Shown here piece after piece: positions 56,534 to 64,000 of a stretch of 64,000 nucleotides of DNA. Under the pieces are notes generated by a model. That model saw only the letters and a list, made by a program, of their open reading frames with translations. It made no database searches and was not told the DNA's origin. Source of the DNA: Rhodamnia argentea (taxonomy: Eukaryota; Streptophyta; Magnoliopsida; Myrtales; Myrtaceae); the NCBI RefSeq assembly GCF_020921035.1, contig NC_063160.1, positions 18,131,095-18,195,094 on the forward strand. Direction: 5' to 3'. Position numbers and translations under genes: made by a program. The first letter of the stretch is position 1; every line of letters starts with the position of its first letter.

Positions 56534-58501
56534 ATATTTTCTCGAGTGGTCTTTTGACTATTCTCTTCTCCCATCTGCATGCAAGTGCTCATCGAAGACG
56601 TCGACGTTGTCGTCGACGTATAGATGTTATCGTCCAAGCAAATCGTTCACGCGCATCCCTTGACTGAGTCCTTCCATTCTGAACGCATCCCACATATCAG
56701 CGCATATTCATTTTCTCTTGCACAGAGAGCAAAACCAGAATTCCTTGTGGGGTTGACAAAACTGGACGAACGCGGGCGATACTGATCGGGGTCGAACAAT
56801 CTTCTCTAATGTTTATTGTTAAGATATTCGTGCATCGTCACCACCACAGAGGTACACATCCTGCCCCTTGGCGCTCATTCTTGTTCTTTGCGCTCATGGG
56901 TCTCTGTCTGAAAACAGAAAGAGCTGACTTTTGGTTTCATTATGGGGGCAGCCATCCTTTTTATTGTATGGTATTAGCTAGAGAAGATCTTAATTTAGAG
57001 TTCCCTTCCTTCTATAACAATTCAACGTTGTAAGATTCAATGAACCTGGATCGATTCTCAGTCATCTACTCTGTTTCTTGATGTCAGGCTCTGCATCAGT
57101 TCTGGATATAAAATAAAGAGCTCACTGTATTCAGAGGTCAGAGAGGAAGCAGGTCTCGCCTCACCCGTGGCGCAAGAAAGGGTCAGGTTCTGACTTTCGT
57201 CGTTCCTTCCTCATTTCGTTGCTTGTGGTTGAGGCTGTGGGTCACTCTCGGCTGACTTTTGATCAAAATTATTGTGCTGGTAATCCCTCTTTTTCTTCAG
57301 TTGATGGGGACGTAAAGTCATTTCCTTTTTTCAAATGGGTGATGATACTCTTTTGATCGTCTGATGAACCGCTATGGAGGTTCTAAGGGTATTTTAGTAT
57401 CAAAGTGAAAAGACCGGTCAAAAAGTCGATGTTCCAACTTTCTTTTTTTGTGCCCCTTTTGGTGGTTCTCAAATTTTAAAGTTTTGTTTTGGTTGATCAA
57501 GACTACTTTTTTCACAGTGGTCAGCACTTGTTGGTGCTTCTTGTTTTCTGACGTTGTTAAGGTGGTAAAAGTTATTCTTTGTTCATGGATTCAATTCGTG
57601 GTTCATGAAAGTCGTGTTGCTGTTTCCCTGCCATTGATTCCTTTGTAAAGGGGAAAGCGAGGTGAAGACAATTCGGTTCCCTCAAATTTTCAATTTAAGA
57701 ACATCGAACTTAATTAGGCCTTGCTCCCTTCGTTTAGCTTCCGTATTGAACGACACGAGCAGTATACATTCAATGGTTATACTCGTCCTTTCTTTTGTGG
57801 AATGTAGTACCAAGGACTATTTGTACGTTAAAATGGTGTCAAATGAAGTGTGTTATATCTCTGATAACCATAATGGCTAACAATTCGGAGGGAAATTTTA
57901 ATCTTTCTTTTCAATGAACTTGGAGATGCAATGCTTCTAGGACCCTTGTCCCAGATAAAGCCAACATAACAGCTACAACTCCATTTGTGGGTTGCTTTCG
58001 ATTGCACATTTTCTTTTCATGAGTTATGACCACGGTAGTTACCTCAGCAGTATTCCTTCTATCAATGGATTAAAATCGAATAGAGATGGGTATACATTCT
58101 CACTGTGGAAGGCTGGGGACTGCTGTCATCTTAAACATTTGACTTTGGACTATCCCGTAACTAATATAAAGTACTTAGCACAGTTTACAAACCTTCTCTG
58201 ATACATGTGCTTGTTCCTCTTGCAGTTGTTTCATCTCGTGAGTATCTTCATTTCCTTAGCACTCATCTTAAGCTGATTGCCCGCTTTTGACTTGATTCCA
58301 TCAACATCTATGCCCGAATATGATTAGGTTCTACCTTAAAAACAGAAACAGAGAATTTGATGACCCATTTGAAATAGGAAAATTGGATTCTTAAGCTCTT
58401 AACCAGTGCAGGGCTGAAATAAGCCAATCATTGATATTCACCATCGTTAATATGTGCGCTTGTTTGTTTGCCATACAGCTTGTCTCTGATCCCTTGTCAC
58501 G
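56534..58501 (+). promoter_or_regulatory. Promoter and spliced leader region of the sulfate transporter gene
   Basis: GGATATAAAATAAAG gives a TATA box at about 57107-57114. The downstream leader may end at the donor-like AAGAAAGG|GTCAGG (about 57181). Acceptor sites CTCTTGCAG (58225) and GCCATACAG (58478) precede the ATG. Between them 58226-58237 is bounded as a 12-base micro-exon by CATCTC|GTGAGT. The leader contains GGTCTCG, the reverse of a GAGAC core like that of sulfur-response elements, but a 5-base match is weak evidence. Confidence 0.45.
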
Positions 58502-61500
58502 ATGAGTCATCGGGTCGGCAGCGACCTTGGGGCACAAGAAACCGGCATAACAAACACAGCTTCGTTGCCAGAACATTCAGAGGCACCGTATATCCACAAA
58601 GTGGGTGTCCCTCCAAAGCAGAACCTTCTACAGGAATTCACAGCCACAGTGAAGGAGACTTTCTTTGCAGATGACCCGCTTCGTCAATTTAAAGATCAAC
58701 CGCGGTCAAGGAAGTTCATTATCGGCATCCAGAGTGTTTTTCCCATTCTTGAATGGGGAAGGCACTACAACCTGACTAAGTTTAAGGGCGATCTGATTGC
58801 TGGACTTACCATAGCAAGCCTTTGCATTCCACAGGTAATAGTGATCGGAAACTTTTAAGAGCTAGATAGATTTGCTCTTTGCACTCTAGCTCCACTTCTT
58901 ATGGATTCTTTATCTTTGTGAACTAGGATATTGGTTATTCAAACCTTGCAAATTTGGCTCCACAATATGGACTATGTAAGTTTTGTCTTCTTCTCTTTTT
59001 GTTAACCTAGTGTACTTGTCAGCTTAGTCATTCTCACTAGATAAGTGATATGTCCTCCGTTGCACTACAGATAGCAGCTTTGTTCCCCCTCTTATATACG
59101 CCTTCATGGGTAGCTCGAGGGATATCGCCATAGGGCCAGTAGCTGTTGTCTCTCTCTTGCTTGGGACTCTTCTTAAGGACGAGATTGATCCTGATAAATA
59201 TCCCCATGATTACATACGCCTGGCATTCACGGCTACATTCTTTGCTGGCATCACCCAAGTCATGCTTGGGTTCTTCAGGTATATCACCCCGGTCGGGATT
59301 ATTTGGTGTGCATTGCATTCCTTTTTCTTTTTGTTTTGGATGAGGCTGTTTATGGCGAGTCTGGTGAGTCATGTGATATTTTTAACTTTTGTCTTACTAA
59401 TGGATAACACTATTTGCATTTCTAGACTGGGTTTCTTGATCGATTTCCTATCTCATGCTGCTGTTGTTGGCTTTATGGCCGGTGCTGCCATCACCATTGC
59501 TCTTCAACAGCTCAAGGGTCTGCTGGGCATAAAAAAATTCACAAAGAAGACCGACATAGTTTCTGTAATGCGTTCAGTTTGGAGTGTGGTCGATCATGGG
59601 GTATGTCAAGAAATTCAACTACTTGTTTTATCTACTAAATAGAATAACCGGCAGCATAAGTATTAAACTTGCTCTATCGTACTACTGCTTTCTCAGTGGA
59701 ATTGGCAGACAATAGTGATCGGAGTGACATTCTTGGCCTTCCTTCTGCTTGCGAAATACATAGTAAGAAGTCTGTATTGTTCTTCGTTATTAAATCCTGA
59801 CTGGATCTCTTCCTTGCCATTTATCTCTATTTCACGTTATATTACATCAGGGCAAAAAGAACAGGAAACTATTTTGGGTGCCTGCAATTGCCCCTCTTAT
59901 CTCCGTTATCCTATCCACTTTTTTTGTGCGTATTACCCACGCTGAGAAGCATCATGTTGCAATTGTAAGAACACTTCTCTGTGGTTTTGCTCTATTTCAT
60001 TTGCATTTCATATTAACTCGTTCCGTTGACCGTAGCAGTTATATTAACCCTGCCAATACAATTTTGTCTGAAGGTGGGTAAATTTAAAAAGGGTGTGAAT
60101 CCATCTTCTGTTAAGGAAATCTTTTTCACTGGCACTTATCTTGCCAAGGGCTTTAAGATTGGTGTAGTTGCAGCCATGATTGCTTTGACGGTCAGAAACT
60201 TCTCCACACTTTCAGCTGAGTATTGGAGTTGTTACATGTGATTCCCTTTCCTAACTCAAATGACGTTTCTAGGAAGCCATTGCGATTGGACGGACATTTG
60301 CTACCATGAAGGACTATCAGATAGATGGAAATAAGGAAATGATAGCACTAGGAGCGATGAATGTGGTTGGTTCGATGACATCCTGTTATGTTGCTACGGG
60401 TATGAAAGGACAAATATTAAACGCTACATCGTGAACTAGAATTTTTTTCAATGATATTCACCGGATCATTTGCACTTCGTGCAGGATCTTTCTCTCGTTC
60501 TGCTGTTAATTACATGGCTGGTTGCCATACGGCAGTCTCTAACATTGTCATGTCCTGTGTGGTGTTGTTAACCCTGGAAATCATCACTCCATTATTCGAA
60601 TATACTCCAAATGCAATCCTCGCATCTATCATTATATCCGCGGTGGTTGGCCTAATTGACATTGAAGCAGTAATACTGATTTGGAAAATTGACAAGTTCG
60701 ATTTTGTTGCTTGCATGGGAGCCTTCTTTGGCGTGGTTTTCGTCTCTGTTGAGATAGGCCTCTTAATTGCGGTAAGATTGTCAGGAACCTTGGATAGTCT
60801 TCAGATGATTTTCATTCTCTGTGTGGATTGCTGAAGCAGAGTTTTCCTTTGGCAGGTTTCAATTTCATTTGCCAAAATTCTCTTACAAGTAACAAGACCT
60901 CGGACAGCCATTCTTGGTAAGCTACCGAGGACGACTGTGTACAGGAATATCTTGCAATACCCAGAAGCAACAAAGGTTCCAGGAGTTCTGATTGTCAGAG
61001 TTGATTCAGCCATCTATTTTTCGAATTCAAACTATATCCGTGAAAGGTACTAGATAGGAGCGAGAGCGGAGGGCAAGTTGACCCCCGGTTGTCCTTTCTA
61101 ATTTATTCTGGGCCATCTTTGCTGAGAACTTCATGATTTCCATGACATAACATGCATAAATTAAGACTAACCATGAATAGGGACAAGAGAATTCTGCTCC
61201 GGTGCCTTAGAGCAGCTATTTACATTGATATGACTTGAATTTTTCAGGATATTGAGATGGCTTGGCGATGAAGAGGAATATATGAAGGAGAATCATCAAC
61301 CAAGAATCCAGTACTTGATCGTGGAAATGTCTCGTAAGCTGTTTCTTGCATGACCAGCTTTGCTCTTTTTTTATTTTTCCCATGATCAATGCCCTTACAA
61401 GTATTTTGACATGATCATCTGTACCTGCAGCCGTTACAGACATCGATACTAGTGGCATACATGCCCTTGAAGAGTTGCATAAAAGCCTCCAGAAGAGGGA

Positions 61501-62019
61501 TATTCAGGTAAGTTACGATAAAACGAATTGCTTCATGCCATTTTTATGACATTGCTGATGATGTCTCACCTACCATAAACTCACTTGTTTTGCCAAGTAA
61601 TGCTCCTCCAGTTGAGATTTCACAAAAAATAACTAAGATCTTTGAGCAACTAATTGCCTCAGTACAGGTATATTTATCTATATGTCTTTATCTCTCAACT
61701 GGTTCTTATCATTCTCAGTGTCAAGCAGTTTATCTTCACTCATGCTCAAGCATGATATGTGTTTGGCAGGACAGGCCCTATAAGCAGACAGGCTTTAGCT
61801 CATCTCTTGATTGCATTCCACTTGGACAAACGACCATCTTACATTTTACATGATTACTTTTCCCGTATTCTTCTGCAGCTTCTTCTTGCAAATCCAGGGC
61901 CCGCGGTGATCGACAAGCTTCACGCGTCCAAGTTCACCGACTTGATTGGGGAGGATAACATCTTCCTCACCGTATCAGACGCTGTTGTGACCTGTGCTCC
62001 CAAGGTCGAACAAGCCTAA
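58502..62019 (+). CDS. SULTR1: Group 1 high-affinity sulfate transporter (SULTR1 type)
   Basis: Thirteen exons: 58502-58834, 58927-58975, 59071-59278, 59426-59600, 59697-59762, 59851-59964, 60074-60190, 60273-60399, 60485-60771, 60856-61046, 61248-61333, 61431-61507 and 61879-62019. They join in frame to 656 aa. It is a proton-coupled sulfate importer of the SLC26/SulP family in the plasma membrane. Landmarks: HKVGVPPKQN and FFADDPLRQFKDQ at the N-terminus, GLTIASLCIPQDIGYSNLA, GPVAVVSLLLGTLL, FLSHAAVVGFMAGAAI, many hydrophobic spans, and a cytosolic STAS domain (about 515-645) with DIDTSGIHALE at 588-598. The N- and C-terminal motifs match group 1 (SULTR1;1-1;3) better than groups 2-4. Which member cannot be decided here. 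Confidence 0.95.
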
Positions 62020-62141
62020 TCGTCCCATTTTGTACGCTCCATAACTTCCATAATTGTCTTACTTGACGATCAAACAGATCGGGCTCTAACTAAGACTTCT
62101 CTTGATCTTGAAATGGTGTGTATAGACCCACAACGCTGACT

Positions 62142-62242
62142 GAAGGTATTGGAATATATAAATATTAAACCACGCCTTCTTTTAAAAGCTTAATCTAATA
62201 GAAGAATGCATGATTTAATATTTATATATTCCAATAGAAGGT
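62142..62242 (+). mobile_element. Miniature inverted-repeat insertion in the sulfate transporter 3'UTR
   Basis: A perfect 23-bp inverted repeat has its left arm at 62147-62169 (starting TATTGGAATATATAAAT) and its right arm at 62214-62236, separated by 44 bases. The outer sides carry the same GAAGGT (62142-62147 and 62237-62242), as expected for a 6-bp target duplication. The stop codon at 62019 and the poly(A) signal at 62270 place it in the 3'UTR. Confidence 0.7.
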
Positions 62243-62269
62243 CGCGATCGAAGTCTGTGTTTATGAGTC

Positions 62270-62275
62270 AATAAA
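62270..62275 (+). terminator. Poly(A) signal of the sulfate transporter
   Basis: AATAAA lies 251 bases past the stop codon, a usual distance for a plant gene. It lies downstream of the inverted repeat. Confidence 0.5.
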
Positions 62276-62279
62276 GAAA

Positions 62280-64000
62280 TCAGAGCCAGTTGTGAACATT
62301 TTGTGGTGGCAGGACATGAAATGAGTCTGAATGGTGAGTGATAACATAAGCTTTTCTCTCTGTGGGGCTATTACATTGTCTGTACATTTTGTCTCTACTT
62401 TGTTCTGGCATGCTTGTGTTCTTCTTCTTGACTCCTAAACGAAATGGGCCAAATAAATGGAACGTGTGCTTCTCAGTTGTTTTTCTCTTTTATCCCAATC
62501 CCTTTGCTTATACATTATTCATTCAAGCATGTCAACATGTCTGCAATTATCAATTCAAACGATGGGAAGATTCGTTCATACAAACATAACGTTGCCATAG
62601 ACAACGACGAAGAGAAGGATATGCATTTCGATCCCCCTAGGAAAACAAAATTAGATTGCAGTGTCTTAGACATTTTGTTAGAAAATCCAGACTCTCCCAC
62701 GTCTGCACTTTTAAACTTTCGCTGGGAAAATCACCAATGATCGTCAACTTTCTCCTGGTTACGGGCAATGCGGACCTTCTTACTTCGCTACCACGTACTT
62801 TGAGAAATCATTTCATGCGGTCAATTTCATTGCTGGCTTTGCTCTTGGAGAAATATAACTAGTTTTCGGCTAAGAAAATGAAGGAAAATCACGGAAATAT
62901 ATGTGCCATGTAGCTTGTAGTGTGCTTTGAGAGGATGTTAAATCCTATGGTTCACTGCCTTAGTTTGAGTAGAGCGGATGCAAGATCAAGATTTTGAAAG
63001 GTCAAAGTTTGATGACCAACCTTTTAATTCCTTTTGCTCTAAGTTGCTAGTTCAAACTTCTTCGTGTAGGTTAGAACAAATGCAAAGTGTAATGGAAAAA
63101 TTTACCGAGAGAAAAATTAGTAAATCACATCATAAAATAAACGTCGATAACTAACTCAAATGAGAGTTGTTAACCTATTATTACGTGAAAGTTTAATCTA
63201 AAAAAAAAAATGGCGGGTTATGCTAAAGGTTGGTAAGTTTTTAAAAGAGTTAGTAAATGTAAAGAATTGTCAACAAATGACATAAAATTTTGATAACACA
63301 ATAGATAAATTTTGTAGATAAGAAAGGATATCGGTAAGTCACTCGATGGAAAGGTAATAACCAAAAATTAGTTGGTAATTCAATCCGATGGTAATTGATA
63401 AATCACGTTAATTTGGGTTAATAATTTGATATAGTGCTTAGTAAAATCGAACCGTTAGTAAGTTACGAAAATAAACGGTAGCTAAGTTTGAACAAAAATT
63501 CCATATTTGCACACCATCAAGAAATGTTGGCAATTTTGTAAAACTGGTGAAATTTACCGGGGCGAAGGAAAATTCGTATGTTTTTTTAAGAATTCTGCCA
63601 TTTACGGAATGCTTTTCATGGTTGTGAAGATCTAAACTAGCCTAAGTAATACAATGTTAAGCTAGTAAATTAAAATCTAATCGCGACATTGGACCACCTC
63701 CTCGTATGAGCTCATAGTACCCACTAGACAACTCAGGGCACATTCGACTATCAAAACAGAAAAGGAAAGATTATAGAAGTTCATCATATGTACAGCTGGA
63801 TTTAAGGAACCAACTAACCCACAAACAAAACTATTAACAAAAAATTGCCATTTGATAAATAAATTAAGTTAATTTAACCCGAATCACGAAAGCAAATTGT
63901 ATGCTTTCTCATCCTTCTCTTTCCTTTTTTTTTTTTCTAAATATTTTTAATCCTTCATTTTGGTTGAACAGGTTTCTTAATCTCTCCGGAGGTTCTGACA
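62280..64000. other. Intergenic, AT-rich, end of window
   Basis: No gene is supported. 63100-63500 has recurring short phrases (GGTAAGT, TGGTAATT, GTTAGTAA, GATAAATCAC) that suggest an old AT-rich transposon, but no ends could be drawn. The open frames near 62362-62862 lack any protein signature. Confidence 0.45.

Noticed and set aside
56029-56637. 202-aa minus-strand open frame
   Set aside because: It spans the inverted arm and CT-rich part of the foldback element; the sequence is Ser/Leu/Phe-rich low complexity.
61590-61680. Extra exon in intron 12 of the sulfate transporter
   Set aside because: The protein joins in frame and matches the family without it; the piece has no homology I recognise.

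Overview
This window is nuclear DNA from a flowering plant, almost certainly a dicot. Genes are multi-exon with GT/AG introns, intergenic DNA is AT-rich and full of transposon debris, and every recognisable protein is plant-type: a SERK/BAK1 receptor kinase, RAE1, a group 1 sulfate transporter, a NAKR/HIPP-type HMA protein and a 'WRKY19-like' zinc-repeat protein. I cannot fix the species from sequence alone. The style of the repeats suggests a woody rosid (Myrtales is a guess).

Region 1-14602 is the 3' part of one large Ty3/gypsy LTR retrotransposon of the Tat lineage. It shows gag, protease, G-patch, reverse transcriptase, two RNase H domains and integrase, then a long non-coding spacer with three tandem-repeat arrays, a polypurine tract and a 3.84-kb 3' LTR. 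The coding part is broken by many frameshifts. The 5' LTR lies outside the window.

Region 14603-32700 holds three minus-strand genes: a plastid-type FAD oxidoreductase (16040-17470), an unrecognised 235-aa protein (18760-19827, with upstream 5' exons) and a 640-aa zinc-repeat protein (22065-23987, with a long 5'UTR intron). About 6 kb of repeat-rich DNA follows, containing an isolated TATA box with a small hairpin.

Region 32757-47885 holds two convergent genes, both with complete exon sets. BAK1/SERK is on the plus strand (11 exons, 614 aa) and RAE1 on the minus strand (11 exons, 350 aa). Each carries a tRNA-derived SINE in an intron, with target-site duplications still visible.

Region 47886-64000 has two plus-strand genes, a NAKR/HIPP-like HMA protein (52100-53320, 3 exons, 163 aa) and a group 1 sulfate transporter (58502-62019, 13 exons, 656 aa). 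Around them lie foldback elements, a 173-bp direct duplication and, in the transporter 3'UTR, a 96-bp segment that looks like a tiny inverted-repeat insertion with a 6-bp duplication.

The genes do not form one pathway. They are ordinary neighbours on a plant chromosome. I saw no clear new biological system. The least explained signals are the module shared by two retroelement arrays, the micro-palindrome insertion, the foldback elements and the promoter-plus-hairpin at about 30.44 kb.
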